Positions 17,157 through 26,390 are shown, counted from the first letter of the stretch. The stretch is 64,000 bases of DNA from Candidatus Sumerlaeota bacterium (GCA_016928995.1 JAFGJS010000137.1:31760-95759), one strand, 5' to 3'. The notes: generated from the letters alone by a model not told the origin. Numbers and translations are program-made.

Positions 17157-18718
17157 ATTTCCCGAATCACTAAGGCGAGTTCTCGCGTGTCCGGCGGAAC
17201 GACCGCGCTGTTTTCCATTTCGAGTTCCAACGTCCATTGCCGCGCGTCCGCGTCATGTCGCACAGGGAAATGAATTTCATCGCAAGAATTGTCAAAAGGC
17301 TCCTCGCGTCCGCCGTTAACGCGGCAACGGCCGGGATTCACGCGGTCATTTCGCGGACAAAGCGGAGTGATGCCAAGGCGGATGAAACGCGCGCCGGGCG
17401 CGGCAGGCAGCCGCAATTTACCCTTGCGGCTCATCCAGCAGTGCGAGATAGCGCCGGCGTCATCACGCTCGAGTTGATAAAATCCGTCCTCAAAACTGAC
17501 GCCGGGCGCGTCGAGTGGAATCTCTCTGCGCTGAAACCGACCGAAGAACTTATGATACTGTCTTCCATATCCGCCGTTGATGCCCGTGGGTAATCCGCAG
17601 AAACGGCAGACCGCATTGGGATTCCAGGAGTGAATGGTGCGGCGCAGATTGCGATAGGCCGGGCCGTTCCAGATTTCATCCCATGATTGATCATTCATGT
17701 CGCCGAGTTTGGCGTTCATAATGCAGCAAGGATACACTGTGCCGTCGGCGGCGAAGTACGTATCGTTCCATGGGAAGCCGCAATGATTGACATGTGCGCC
17801 GTCGCGATGACGTGGAGCGTTTAGATTGCTCGCTTTTTTCAGCGCGTGGCGCCAGCCGTTCTTGCGCACGGCGATAGGAAAGAGCCGGACCTTGCGCGAC
17901 CAGCGCGCCAGTCTGCCTTGCAGACTGCGGCCGCGTTCCGGTCCGGTCAGGATCAACTCATGAAACGAGGGCGGCACGGTCAAGTTTACGCCTAATCGAG
18001 CAGCCTCTTTCATTGCTTTGAAGTATGCGGGCGACACCAATTCCGGCGAGTTATGCAGCGATTGCCCCGCGATTTCGGGAAAAATGTCTGCATCCGATAA
18101 AGGGAGGACAAAGATGCAATCGGCGTTATATTTTGCGGCGATCCGGACTAATTCGGGCAGGTCGCCGATGTTGTGTTTCATGGCGACGAAGTTGAAGCGC
18201 AATTCGAAACCGGCGGCTTGATCGCCAGCTTCATCGCGGCAGCGCTTGATCGTTTCGAGGATCTCCTGCATTTGTTCCCATTTGATCAGCGGCCGCACGA
18301 ATTCAAAAGTCTCTTTACGCGCTCCATCGATAGAAAGCGCGATCTGCATTTTGCCGCGCACGAATTTTGACGTGAGCTCTGGTTTGCGCAACAGGATGCC
18401 GTTCGAGGTGCAATGAACCTTGATTTTACGCCGTTGGCAATCGTCGAACATGTGATGAAAACTGCCGCCGATGAACGGTTCGCCATAGCCGATCAACTCC
18501 ACGGTCTCCACATGATCCAACAGGGCCGTGCGAATCTTCTCATAAAGCGCCGGGGGCATGTCCTCGCCAAACTTGCGATAATAATGCGCGCAATGCCGGC
18601 AGCGCGTGTTGCAGCGGTTGGTCGGCTCGATCCAGATGTGGTTGGGTTGATGTCGCACATGGTCGGGCAAGCAGCGGCAGTCGGTTTTCTCATCGATATG
18701 CAGCGGGGAGTTTTGCAT
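17141..18718 (-). CDS. Radical SAM/SPASM protein with C-terminal extension
   Basis: 525 residues. The radical SAM cluster is Cys36, Cys40 and Cys43 (CNTRCRHC), followed by ELIGYGEPF and LSIDGARKETFE. A SPASM-type region lies near residues 315-380 (HCGFPWNDTYFAADGTVYPC then NAVCRFCGLPTG) and should hold an auxiliary iron-sulphur cluster. After residue 400 there is an extra domain of about 120 residues, probably beta-rich, with LPAAPGARFIRLGITPLCP and a HDADARQWTLELE strand. It begins 6 bases after the DUF58 stop, in the same direction. Substrate cannot be told; no small precursor peptide gene was seen next to it. Confidence 0.85.
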   Translation of the reverse strand: MQNSPLHIDEKTDCRCLPDHVRHQPNHIWIEPTNRCNTRCRHCAHYYRKFGEDMPPALYEKIRTALLDHVETVELIGYGEPFIGGSFHHMFDDCQRRKIKVHCTSNGILLRKPELTSKFVRGKMQIALSIDGARKETFEFVRPLIKWEQMQEILETIKRCRDEAGDQAAGFELRFNFVAMKHNIGDLPELVRIAAKYNADCIFVLPLSDADIFPEIAGQSLHNSPELVSPAYFKAMKEAARLGVNLTVPPSFHELILTGPERGRSLQGRLARWSRKVRLFPIAVRKNGWRHALKKASNLNAPRHRDGAHVNHCGFPWNDTYFAADGTVYPCCIMNAKLGDMNDQSWDEIWNGPAYRNLRRTIHSWNPNAVCRFCGLPTGINGGYGRQYHKFFGRFQRREIPLDAPGVSFEDGFYQLERDDAGAISHCWMSRKGKLRLPAAPGARFIRLGITPLCPRNDRVNPGRCRVNGGREEPFDNSCDEIHFPVRHDADARQWTLELEMENSAVVPPDTRELALVIREIHLLF

Positions 18719-18724
18719 GTGCGT

Positions 18725-19633
18725 TTACTTCAACATACCCTTTTCGCGTAGGTATTTCATGATCAGTTCGTCGAACGGCAGGTCGGTGCGGCTGAGCAGG
18801 TAGGTCATGCCGTAGCGCGTGCTGTAATCGCGGATTTGCGTGCAGTACGCCTCCACCGTGCGGCGGTATTGTTTGAGCAAGGCCGGTGTGACGCTGACTT
18901 CGGCCTTGTCGTCGAACTCGCAATCGATCAGCTCCATGTGGCCCTGCATCTCAGGCTCCATCTCCTCTTTGTCCAGCACGTGGATCACGAACACTTCGTA
19001 GTTGCCGTGAAGGAAATACTTCAATGCGTCTTCGTAGCCGTTTTGATCGAGGAAGTCGCTGATCAGCACGACGATGCCGCGCTGGCGGTTTTTCTGGACG
19101 AAGTTCTTGCAGGTCTCGCCGAGGCTGGTTTGGCCGTCCGGCTCGATCTGCTGGAGGAATTCGAGCATGCGCCAGACATAAGCGCGGCCGCGGGCGGGCT
19201 TCATTTCGTCCTTTACGCCATTGGCGAAGGCGCTGATCGCCACCTTGTCCTGATGCGTAAGGCCGATGTAGGCCAGGGCGGCGGCGACTTTCTTGGCGTA
19301 AAGCAGCTTCTGCGGATCGCCGAACTCCATCGACTTGCTGGCGTCGAGGATGATGTAGAAGAAAAGGTCGAGCTCCTCCATGAAGAGCTTGAGGAAAAAG
19401 CGGTCGAGACGGCCGTAGATGTTCCAGTCGATGTGGCGCAGGTCGTCGCCGCGCACATAGTCGCGGTAATCGGCGAACTCGATGCTGACGCCGCGCCGCT
19501 TGCTGCGCCGCTCGCCGCGCATCCTGCCGCCGAAGACCTTCTTCGCGGTGATCTGGAGCTGCTCCAGTTTCTTCAGGAACTGCGGATCGAGCAATTCCTT
19601 CGCCGCCTGGGTTTGTGCGTTTGTTTCGGGCAT
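18725..19633 (-). CDS. DUF58 (von Willebrand A-like) protein
   Basis: 302 residues. The DUF58 signature is complete: RRGVSIEFADYRDYVRGDDL, RHIDWNIYGRLDRFFLK and the metal-binding site DASKSM (Asp97). Family members usually work with a MoxR-type AAA ATPase, but none is in this window. The gene is followed after 6 bases by the radical SAM gene, so they are probably co-transcribed. Just before the start codon an inverted repeat (19645-19670) is present. Role unknown; such proteins are thought to help assemble or mature protein complexes. Confidence 0.93.
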   Translation of the reverse strand: MPETNAQTQAAKELLDPQFLKKLEQLQITAKKVFGGRMRGERRSKRRGVSIEFADYRDYVRGDDLRHIDWNIYGRLDRFFLKLFMEELDLFFYIILDASKSMEFGDPQKLLYAKKVAAALAYIGLTHQDKVAISAFANGVKDEMKPARGRAYVWRMLEFLQQIEPDGQTSLGETCKNFVQKNRQRGIVVLISDFLDQNGYEDALKYFLHGNYEVFVIHVLDKEEMEPEMQGHMELIDCEFDDKAEVSVTPALLKQYRRTVEAYCTQIRDYSTRYGMTYLLSRTDLPFDELIMKYLREKGMLK

Positions 19634-19644
19634 GATCGTCTCTC

Positions 19645-19670
19645 GATGTTTCTATGATAGAAAACATCGC
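19645..19670. promoter_or_regulatory. Inverted repeat in the 5' region of the DUF58 gene
   Basis: The arms cgatgtttctat and atagaaaacatcg are complementary apart from one bulged base. The element ends 12 bases before the start codon of the DUF58 gene, overlapping the place where a regulator could block transcription or translation. An A-run follows at 19674. Whether it is an operator, an RNA hairpin or the terminator of the upstream truB gene on the minus strand cannot be decided by eye. Confidence 0.4.
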
Positions 19671-19772
19671 GCAAAAAAAGTTCCCGGTGAATTTAGCAGC
19701 CGCGAGGCGAGTCGCGCAATGGAAATTCGCCGGTCATACAGCGTTAAGATGGATTTGGTTGAAAATATTGAG

Positions 19773-20696
19773 TCAGGTCATATTTTGCGGAATAACCTTG
19801 CAAGGCGATACGATATATTGTTCCAGTCCGGAACTGGACAACATTCCAACTGCGATGAGTTTGTTTTCCGGATTCAACAGAAAGCAATGATCTTCCGGGA
19901 TCGTCACTTTCTGAGTCTGCCCGGCGTCCAGCATAACAGGATTGCCGTGTTGAATGCTGTGCGCTTGTTCTTCGTTTAAACCGATAACGGGATAATGTAA
20001 TTGGCGGACGAATGTATCCGGCGGAATGAGCGCCGTATGAAGCGCGTCTGGATTGTCCGGCGATAATGCATCGAGCGTCACGGCGCGATCCACACTGAAC
20101 GGTCCGATGGTCGTGCGGCGGATCGACAGGCAGTATGCCGCGCTGCCCAGCGCTTCGCCCAGGTCTCGCACCAGCGAACGGATGTACGTCCCTGTGGAGA
20201 CCTCGGCTTCCAGTTCGAACTCCGGCATTGCAAAGCGCAGCAGCTCCAACCGTTCCACGAACGTCCGGCGAATGGGCCGCTCGACCGGCTTGCCCTTGCG
20301 CGCCAGTTGATACAGCCGTTTGCCGCCGATCTGCACCGCGGAATATGCCGGGACGCGCTGCTCGATTTCACCACGGAACGCTTCTATCGCGCGCTCTATC
20401 TGTTCGCGTGAGACTTGCGGCGCGTCCGGGAGTTCCTGGATTTCACCCTGCCGGTCGTCCGTGGTGGATGCCGCGCCCAAGCGCCCGGTGGTCCGGTATG
20501 TTTTTCGAAGGCCGTCCATGTATTCAAAAATTTTTGTGGCGAATCCCAAGCCGATGATCAGCAGACCGCTCGCCGCTGGATCGAGCGTGCCGGAATGTCC
20601 CACGCGTTTTTGCCGGGCGGCGCGCCGTACACGGGCAACGACATCGTGGGATGTCGGGCCTTCGTGCTTGTCGATCAAAAGGAATCCGTGAATCAT
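19773..20696 (-). CDS. truB: tRNA pseudouridine(55) synthase
   Basis: 307 residues. It starts with GFLLIDKHEGPTSHDVVARV and has the catalytic block HSGTLDPAASGLL with Asp39 as the catalytic aspartate. KTYRTTGRLGAASTTDDRQG and STGTYIRSLVRDLGEALG are further TruB motifs. The C-terminal part after residue 235 is a PUA-like domain. It makes pseudouridine 55 in the T-loop of tRNA. The usual neighbours rbfA, infB and ribF are absent. Length is normal for the family. Confidence 0.96.
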   Translation of the reverse strand: MIHGFLLIDKHEGPTSHDVVARVRRAARQKRVGHSGTLDPAASGLLIIGLGFATKIFEYMDGLRKTYRTTGRLGAASTTDDRQGEIQELPDAPQVSREQIERAIEAFRGEIEQRVPAYSAVQIGGKRLYQLARKGKPVERPIRRTFVERLELLRFAMPEFELEAEVSTGTYIRSLVRDLGEALGSAAYCLSIRRTTIGPFSVDRAVTLDALSPDNPDALHTALIPPDTFVRQLHYPVIGLNEEQAHSIQHGNPVMLDAGQTQKVTIPEDHCFLLNPENKLIAVGMLSSSGLEQYIVSPCKVIPQNMT

Positions 20697-20778
20697 CGCG
20701 GTTGTCTCACCATCTATCGCGGTTTGCCATGCAAGAGCCGCTGTGATTTTTGAACGGAATATCGTCGGAAGAAAGTCG

Positions 20779-21849
20779 TTATTGATCCGGCAAATGGATG
20801 CGGTACACGGCGATCCCTGCGTCGTGATCCGAGACGAAAACAGAGTCGCCTTCCCAGATCATGGTTTGAGCTCGTCGCCCGAAAGCCGCGCTTTCGATCA
20901 GCTGCGGATTCTGACGGTCGCGGATGTCGTAGAGCGCCAATCCCGCCTTATGATACAGCACCAGCAACCAGTCGCCGTGAATCTGCATCGCCATTGAAGC
21001 ATCGTCCGGTTTGTAAACCTGGCTGATGCTCTGCGGATTGGCAGGATCGGTCAGGTCGTATATGATCACTCCCAGTTCGCGGTTTTGATTGAACAAAAAC
21101 GAACCTTGTACGACCGCATCATCGCAATAGCTGCTCGTCGTAAAATTGCGCAACGGATGCAGTTGATCACCGGTATAATGAAATACGCGCATTCCGCCAT
21201 CGCGGCCGTCGGCGAGGTACAGATGCTCGCCGGCCCAATCCGCCTGCTTGGAATAATCCACGATGCTGAAACGAGTCTCCAGCTTTGGATGAGCGGGATT
21301 TTGCAGGCCGAATAACGAAACTCCGCCGCCGCCATGCGCCAACAGCAGTTTGCCTTCGCGCAGACGCACGGCCGTCGCGATGCCGGGAACCTGCTCTTCA
21401 TGCAGCAGTTTGGGGCGCATCGTCGTCTGAAGCTCCAGCGTCGTCAATCCACGAAACCGGTCCGCCGTATAAAGATATACGCCGTCATACTCCATCGATA
21501 TTGGATTGAATTCGCCGTCGGTCCATGCCTGTTCCATTTGAATAGAGTTCCCGATTTCCCAGCGATAGAGTTCCAAGCCGTTGAGCGAGCGCGCGACGTA
21601 AAGCCATGGCTCGATCCAGATCAGATCTTTGACGATGCCATGAACTGGAGCGAGGTCCACCAGTTCGATGATCGAGCCTATCGGTTGAACGTGCGCGAGG
21701 CCGGTTTTCACAGGTTCGGGCTTGGGGCGTTCCGGCTGCGGCGTTATCCACAGGATCAGCCCCCATGCGGCGATTCCAACCGCCGGCGGAATCCACATCA
21801 AAGCGCGCCTTACGGCTCCTTGTTTGTTTCGAGCCATCTTTTCACCCAT
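20779..21849 (-). CDS. Membrane-anchored LVIVD-type beta-propeller protein
   Basis: 356 residues. One N-terminal membrane helix (about 17-36, IPPAVGIAAWGLILWI) is followed by a Pro/Glu-rich linker and repeats of about 40-45 residues such as WIEPWLYVARSLNGLELYRW, YDGVYLYTADRFRGLTTLEL, GEHLYLADGRDGGMRVFHY and GDWLLVLYHKAGLALYDIRD. The pattern fits the LVIVD/choice-of-anchor propeller family of extracytoplasmic proteins. Met5 is an alternative start. It is 82 bases before truB. No enzymatic residues are evident. Confidence 0.7.
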   Translation of the reverse strand: MGEKMARNKQGAVRRALMWIPPAVGIAAWGLILWITPQPERPKPEPVKTGLAHVQPIGSIIELVDLAPVHGIVKDLIWIEPWLYVARSLNGLELYRWEIGNSIQMEQAWTDGEFNPISMEYDGVYLYTADRFRGLTTLELQTTMRPKLLHEEQVPGIATAVRLREGKLLLAHGGGGVSLFGLQNPAHPKLETRFSIVDYSKQADWAGEHLYLADGRDGGMRVFHYTGDQLHPLRNFTTSSYCDDAVVQGSFLFNQNRELGVIIYDLTDPANPQSISQVYKPDDASMAMQIHGDWLLVLYHKAGLALYDIRDRQNPQLIESAAFGRRAQTMIWEGDSVFVSDHDAGIAVYRIHLPDQ

Positions 21850-21977
21850 TTTTAAGATGCGACATACGGCGTCAGTTCTTCACCATGTTCTATTTGACAG
21901 CATAAAATCAAGGGATTAACATCCCCTGCGTTTGTTGCGGCGATTGCGTCGCGCGTCATTTTTCCTTCAGCACACGC

Positions 21978-22430
21978 ATGACAGAATCTAGTGATTGGTC
22001 GTTCGAGATGGAATCTTTATTGATTTGTGGCCTGAACTGGCTGGTTCCGGGGCTTGGTTTTTTTATCAAAGGCCGGAGAATACATGGAGTAGCGCTCTTT
22101 TTGGCGCTCAGCGTTTGCATTGCAATCGGCATTGCGCTGCACGGCTCCATTGTGCTGCCGGAACTGGATCGCAGCAGCGATGGCTTCAACTGGGTCAATA
22201 TCTTGAGTTACGTCGGTCAACTCGGTTATGGCGGGGCGGGACTCATCCTTTCGTTGCTGGATAAGCTGGGGAAAAATTTCTGGTATGACGCTGCGCACCC
22301 GCTGTCCGATCTGGCCTCGTTGTATTTCCTGGTCGCGGGCGCGATGAATTATTTCGCCACCTGCAACTTGTACGACCGCTACTACGGCGCCCATGCCGGC
22401 GAATTATCCGCCGCGCATGGGAAAAAATAA
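21978..22430 (+). CDS. Small polytopic membrane protein (DUF6677-like)
   Basis: 150 residues with three or four hydrophobic segments (LLICGLNWLVPGLGFFIKGR, VALFLALSVCIAIGIAL, VGQLGYGGAGLILSLL and LYFLVAGAMNYFATCNLYDR). The start NWLVPGLGFFIKGRRIHG and the end NYFATCNLYDRYYG recall the DUF6677 family from planctomycete-like phyla. It is followed 20 bases on by a second small membrane protein. Function unknown. Confidence 0.6.
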   Translation: MTESSDWSFEMESLLICGLNWLVPGLGFFIKGRRIHGVALFLALSVCIAIGIALHGSIVLPELDRSSDGFNWVNILSYVGQLGYGGAGLILSLLDKLGKNFWYDAAHPLSDLASLYFLVAGAMNYFATCNLYDRYYGAHAGELSAAHGKK

Positions 22431-22450
22431 TCGCGAAAGAGAGCCTCTGC

Positions 22451-22639
22451 ATGCTCGCTAAAGGCCTGATCCACGTTTTTTCCTTCCTGATGCTCTCCTT
22501 TGTCGTGTGCCTGGTGCTGGGATTGAATGAATCGGACGAGTGGCGCGTGGTCGCTGGCTCCGTGCTGCGCCGCTGGGCCAAATTCACGCTGGCCATGGTC
22601 CTGATCTCCGTCGCCGTCATCCTCCTCGGCGGCTTCTGA
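22451..22639 (+). CDS. Small two-helix membrane protein
   Basis: 62 residues, two hydrophobic helices (residues 6-24 and 42-60) joined by a charged loop DESD/EWRVVAG. GAGAG about 8 bases before the ATG could be a ribosome site. It follows the DUF6677-like gene by 20 bases in the same direction, so the two may act together. In my memory such short genes accompany DUF6677 in related genomes, but this could not be checked. Confidence 0.55.
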   Translation: MLAKGLIHVFSFLMLSFVVCLVLGLNESDEWRVVAGSVLRRWAKFTLAMVLISVAVILLGGF

Positions 22640-22770
22640 TGCTTACCCGCATCGAGAAGATGCCCTTCGGCAATTTTCAGAAACAAATCAATCATAACGC
22701 TGTCATATACTTGAGTTGAACGGATGGGCATGATTGATGGTTCCATTCTTTACGATGGAGTTGTTTTGCT

Positions 22771-24225
22771 ATGATCCTTAAGCAATCATCCAAGGCGTTG
22801 GGAACGATTGTGCTGACCGCGTTGGGAGCGGTTTGCTATGCCTTGGCGTTTCCGCCGATGGAATGGGCGTCGTTGGGCTGGCTGGCGTTTTTATGCTGGA
22901 TGCTGGCTATCGGAAGGCGTTCGGAGCGATGGCAGTTGTATGGCATGCTTGCCGGAGGATACATTGTCGCGGCGTTGGGACTGTGGTGGTTGACAGCGAT
23001 CTTTGATGTGTATGCGGCGTGTCTCTGGATTATTTTCGCGGCCTATTTCGCGATATGGGGCGGATTGCTGCATATGACGGAAAAGCAATCCATGTGGCTT
23101 CGCTTGCTGTGGCCGGCCGTGGCTTGGTGTGCATTGGAGTATGTCAAAGGCGAATTGAATCCCTTGCGTTTTTCATGGCTCTCCTTGGGGTATTCGCAGA
23201 TCAATTGGCTTGGTTTTACGCTGGCGTCCTGGATCGGAGTGTACGGCGTTTCGTTTCTCATGGTGCTCTGGGCGACGCTGACGATGGAACTCCTGCATAC
23301 TTTTCATCGTGATCGTTTGCGCAAACAGGGCGTGGCATTGGCGGCGCTGGCGGCGATTCCGCTGCTGGCGTGCATACCGGCAGGGGAGTGGTCGGGACCG
23401 GCGATTGGCACAGCGCGGTTGCAGCAATACAGCGATGATCAAGGAGCAGCGGGGATTCGCACATCGAATTATGGTCATGAGAAGGCGGTCGATTTGGTCG
23501 TCTGGCCGGAATACTGTTTTAATGACAATCCATCCAAGCCAAACGCCGCTTGTTTGCGGGTGATCCAACGAGCAGCGCAGGTTTCTCACTGGGGCATTAT
23601 CGTAGGGGCGATCCAGGAAGCCGAAGACGGAGCGGATTTTTACAACACTGCGTTTTTCATCGATCCATCAGGCGCAATCATCGGGAGCGCGGTGAAGAAT
23701 CAGCCGATTCAGTTGATGAAGGACGGGCTGCCGGCGAAGGAAGTGACAGTGATCGAGCATGCCGTCGCCGATGGCGCAACCACGCGCACATTGCGCTTTG
23801 GCGTTGGCATATGCTATGACGGAAGCTACCAGCAGTACGTTCGGCGAATGGCGCAACGTGACGCGGAAACATTGATCTTTCCTGCGCTGAATTTGGAGCC
23901 CTGGGGCGCCATGCAACACACGCAGCATCAACGGCTATTTCAGTTTCGCGCAGCAGAGACGCATCTCCCAGTCTTAGTCGCGGCGTTCAGCGGTCCGACG
24001 TTCGTCGCGATGCCGAACGGAGCGTCCGGACCGCTTCTGCCTTATCATCAAACGGCGGAACTTGACGTGGAAATACCCGCGAGAGGCGGGCGTACGCTAT
24101 TCATCCTTGGCGGCTGGTTGGTCGCCCCCCTTTGTTTAATGCTAGCCATTGGCGCGCTGGCGTTCATGCTGTTGCATCGGCGCATCAAGCCGCAGGCTGA
24201 TCAGTCCCAAGAGGATGGCGCATAA
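22771..24225 (+). CDS. lnt: Apolipoprotein N-acyltransferase
   Basis: 484 residues. The first 200 hold about six membrane helices, the next 240 a nitrilase domain, and a last helix lies near 450-470. The catalytic triad is Glu247 (WPEYCF), Lys309 (SAVKNQPIQLMK) and Cys348 (GVGICYDGSY), in the order and approximate spacing of the E. coli enzyme. It adds the third acyl chain to lipoproteins at the outer face of the inner membrane. In agreement, a lipobox protein (TolC-like) is encoded at 37699-39312. The gene converges with a secreted protein gene only 10 bases away. Confidence 0.9.
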   Translation: MILKQSSKALGTIVLTALGAVCYALAFPPMEWASLGWLAFLCWMLAIGRRSERWQLYGMLAGGYIVAALGLWWLTAIFDVYAACLWIIFAAYFAIWGGLLHMTEKQSMWLRLLWPAVAWCALEYVKGELNPLRFSWLSLGYSQINWLGFTLASWIGVYGVSFLMVLWATLTMELLHTFHRDRLRKQGVALAALAAIPLLACIPAGEWSGPAIGTARLQQYSDDQGAAGIRTSNYGHEKAVDLVVWPEYCFNDNPSKPNAACLRVIQRAAQVSHWGIIVGAIQEAEDGADFYNTAFFIDPSGAIIGSAVKNQPIQLMKDGLPAKEVTVIEHAVADGATTRTLRFGVGICYDGSYQQYVRRMAQRDAETLIFPALNLEPWGAMQHTQHQRLFQFRAAETHLPVLVAAFSGPTFVAMPNGASGPLLPYHQTAELDVEIPARGGRTLFILGGWLVAPLCLMLAIGALAFMLLHRRIKPQADQSQEDGA

Positions 24226-24235
24226 TCCGATGCCT

Positions 24236-25783
24236 TCAGTCCAAAGAATGCGGCGGCGCCCAGTTCGGCGCTTTATGGCTGCATTCGGGATACTGACCGA
24301 TAGGATTGAGCGTGTATTTGCCTCCAGATGGACACTTCGGCGCTGTGCGCAGATAATTGTTGGGGCCGACCAGCGTCGCGATGCCGCCGGGGATTTCATC
24401 GCCTTCGTTCAGGTTGTTGTCCAGCGCGTATTGCCACTTTGCGCCGTCGAGTTTGGAAAGGTTCTCCTGACAGGCGCGGCCCCTGGCTGTTTCGCGCGCG
24501 CGGATGAACGAGGGAATCGCGATGGCCGTGAGGATTCCACCCGCGGCCGGGCCGTTCATCGTCATCATTAGGGCTTGCGGGCTTAGGCGGTTGGGCGATC
24601 GTGCGATCCACCATGCGCCGTCCGGGAGATTGACGCGGATCATGACATTGGGCGCGGGTTTTTCTCCGGCTTGAGTCGCGCCGTCCAGCAGCATTTGCGA
24701 CATGACCTGCATCCCGATTTTTTGCTGTTCCTCGGTTGCGTTTTCCATGCCGGCCAGAAACATGCCGGCGATCACTTGACGCAACCGCCCATTGGAATAA
24801 TGCATGCCGTTGCCTTCCGCAGGCAGCCCCATAAACATGCGCTGGAATTCGGGATTGCTTCCGAGATTTTCGGAGGAGGCGTGGGCGCCGATGATTTGGC
24901 CGAGATATTCCTGGCTGCTGGCGAGGATCAGGATGTTTTCATGCTGACCGACAGCCGGGGAAAATGGAACATCGGGGGGCGTGCTGATGACTTTGACCGG
25001 TATGCCTTCGACTTCATATTCGCCCATGGGAAACGGCGATAGCTCGAATTTTCCAGTGAGGTAACGCAGCGGCGCGTCGTTCTTCACGCGAACCAACAGT
25101 GCGACGTCAACGAATGGGATTTTCATCCCGGCAGGCTGGCTCGGAAAGAACTCCTCTTCATCAAAATCGAGCAGCAAGGCGTATTCATCGCCCAAGCCCT
25201 CGAGCAGTGTGTCGAGATTTGTAGCCAGTTGCATTTGGAGCATCATCAAAACGCCTTCCAACTGCGACTGCTGCTTTTGCGTGCCGTGTTGCGCGAACGT
25301 CTCGCGCAGCCCTTTAACGAGTTGACCGAAATTCAGATCCTCACAATGGAAGAGCTCGGTTTGCGCCGGAGCGTAGCGCAGCAAGTCAAAGGCGTGCGGC
25401 TCTCCGCCGAGGGATTCGAGCAATCCCTTGCGTCGCTCGGACGGGATGTGCAGGAAAATTTTATTCAAATAGTGATCTTCTTCGCGAATGCTGCTGGCGC
25501 CGACATCTTCGATGCCGTAGAGTCCCGAGGCGATGCTCAGTAATTTTATGATGGATACGACTTCTTCGGCTTTGGGATCGTGAAGGGTGGAGCTCATCAG
25601 CTCCGTCAATGTCTCAACCTGGCTTTGCATCACATCTTCGATGTCCATGTAGACATAGAGCACGCCGCCCCGGTCGAGGCGCTGTTCCACTTTCTGGAAA
25701 TCGCTGGATGGTTCCTGGGCGAAAGCGATGTTCGCCAGCACCATCCCCATCATGATCAGCCACGTGTGTCGTTTGGTTGACAT
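24236..25783 (-). CDS. Secreted protein with C-terminal pseudopilin-like module
   Basis: 515 residues. A signal peptide (TWLIMMGMVLANIAFA) is followed by a soluble region of about 380 residues resembling DUF3352-type secreted proteins (LYVYMDIEDVMQSQVETL, EGLGDEYALLLDFDEE, VKVISTPPDVP). At about 408-450 it carries GGILTAIAIPSFIRARETAR followed by GRACQENLSKLDGAKWQYAL, the C-terminal half of a pseudopilin N-helix and the start of its body, without the FTLIELL part or a prepilin cleavage site at the N-terminus. The tail CPSGGKYTLNPIGQYPECSH also looks pilin-like. Function unknown; see findings. Confidence 0.75.
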   Translation of the reverse strand: MSTKRHTWLIMMGMVLANIAFAQEPSSDFQKVEQRLDRGGVLYVYMDIEDVMQSQVETLTELMSSTLHDPKAEEVVSIIKLLSIASGLYGIEDVGASSIREEDHYLNKIFLHIPSERRKGLLESLGGEPHAFDLLRYAPAQTELFHCEDLNFGQLVKGLRETFAQHGTQKQQSQLEGVLMMLQMQLATNLDTLLEGLGDEYALLLDFDEEEFFPSQPAGMKIPFVDVALLVRVKNDAPLRYLTGKFELSPFPMGEYEVEGIPVKVISTPPDVPFSPAVGQHENILILASSQEYLGQIIGAHASSENLGSNPEFQRMFMGLPAEGNGMHYSNGRLRQVIAGMFLAGMENATEEQQKIGMQVMSQMLLDGATQAGEKPAPNVMIRVNLPDGAWWIARSPNRLSPQALMMTMNGPAAGGILTAIAIPSFIRARETARGRACQENLSKLDGAKWQYALDNNLNEGDEIPGGIATLVGPNNYLRTAPKCPSGGKYTLNPIGQYPECSHKAPNWAPPHSLD

Positions 25784-25984
25784 AGCCGGTGCTCCCTTTG
25801 CTTTGGATTTCGTTTATAAAATCATGAGTCGTTCGTTGCGGTGGGACGCCTTGAATTTCTGATACTTATTACGTTTCTATTGTTACTGGCGGCTTATATC
25901 GCTGTCAACTCTTCTTGACAACCGGCCTGCACGGTTCGTAGGGTTCTTTTTTGTTATCAACGCTTTTCGTATGATCCGTTGATT

Positions 25985-26171
25985 GCAGCAGGTGTCTCAA
26001 ATCCCGGATGCGCGTGCTTCGGGGGGAGAGAGTAAAAGGGAAGTCCGTGTGAATCGGACGCGATCCCGTCACTGTAATTGGCGACGGCGACCCCATCACG
26101 CCACTGGCCCGGTTGGGCTGGGAAGGCGGGGAACGCCGGATGACCCATGAGCCAGGAAACCTGCCTGCTGC
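25985..26171 (+). promoter_or_regulatory. Cobalamin (adenosylcobalamin) riboswitch
   Basis: The closing stem gcagcaggt (25985-25993) pairs with acctgcctgctgc (26159-26171). Inside, the conserved pieces come in the right order: aaaagggaagtccgtgtgaa, then gatcccgtcactgtaa, then ccactgg, gctgggaaggcggg and gatgaccc, and the B12 box gagccaggaaacctgcc at 26149-26165. This is the classic family described for B12 transport and synthesis genes. It is on the plus strand, 220 bases before the start of the triple-repeat secreted protein gene, which it should repress when cobalamin is plentiful. I could not identify an unambiguous terminator or Shine-Dalgarno blocking helix. Confidence 0.92.
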
Positions 26172-26390
26172 CCGACCGTGACTCGACCTTTTTCGAGGAT
26201 GAAAAGGCGGGGCGAACCGTGGCCAGCTTAAACCGCATATTCTGTATCCCTCGCGGGCTTTTTCTTTTCGCTGTGTCATTCTGTTTAATCGCTTCCCTTT
26301 TTGCATAGGACCGTCCGGACGGTCTGAATGCTATTCCTTTGATTCGGTGAGATCCACGGCGGAATGACTCAGGCACGAGGAGATGCCGCC
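26172..26390 (+). promoter_or_regulatory. Leader between the B12 riboswitch and its gene, with a 16-base palindrome
   Basis: This stretch should hold the expression platform. A small hairpin ctcga/tcgag sits at about 26184-26199, a T-rich tract follows ctcgcggg at 26255-26270, and a perfect palindrome gaccgtccggacggtc lies at 26309-26324. GAGGAG at 26377-26382 is the ribosome site for ATG 26391. Which of these is the switch is not clear by eye. Confidence 0.45.
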
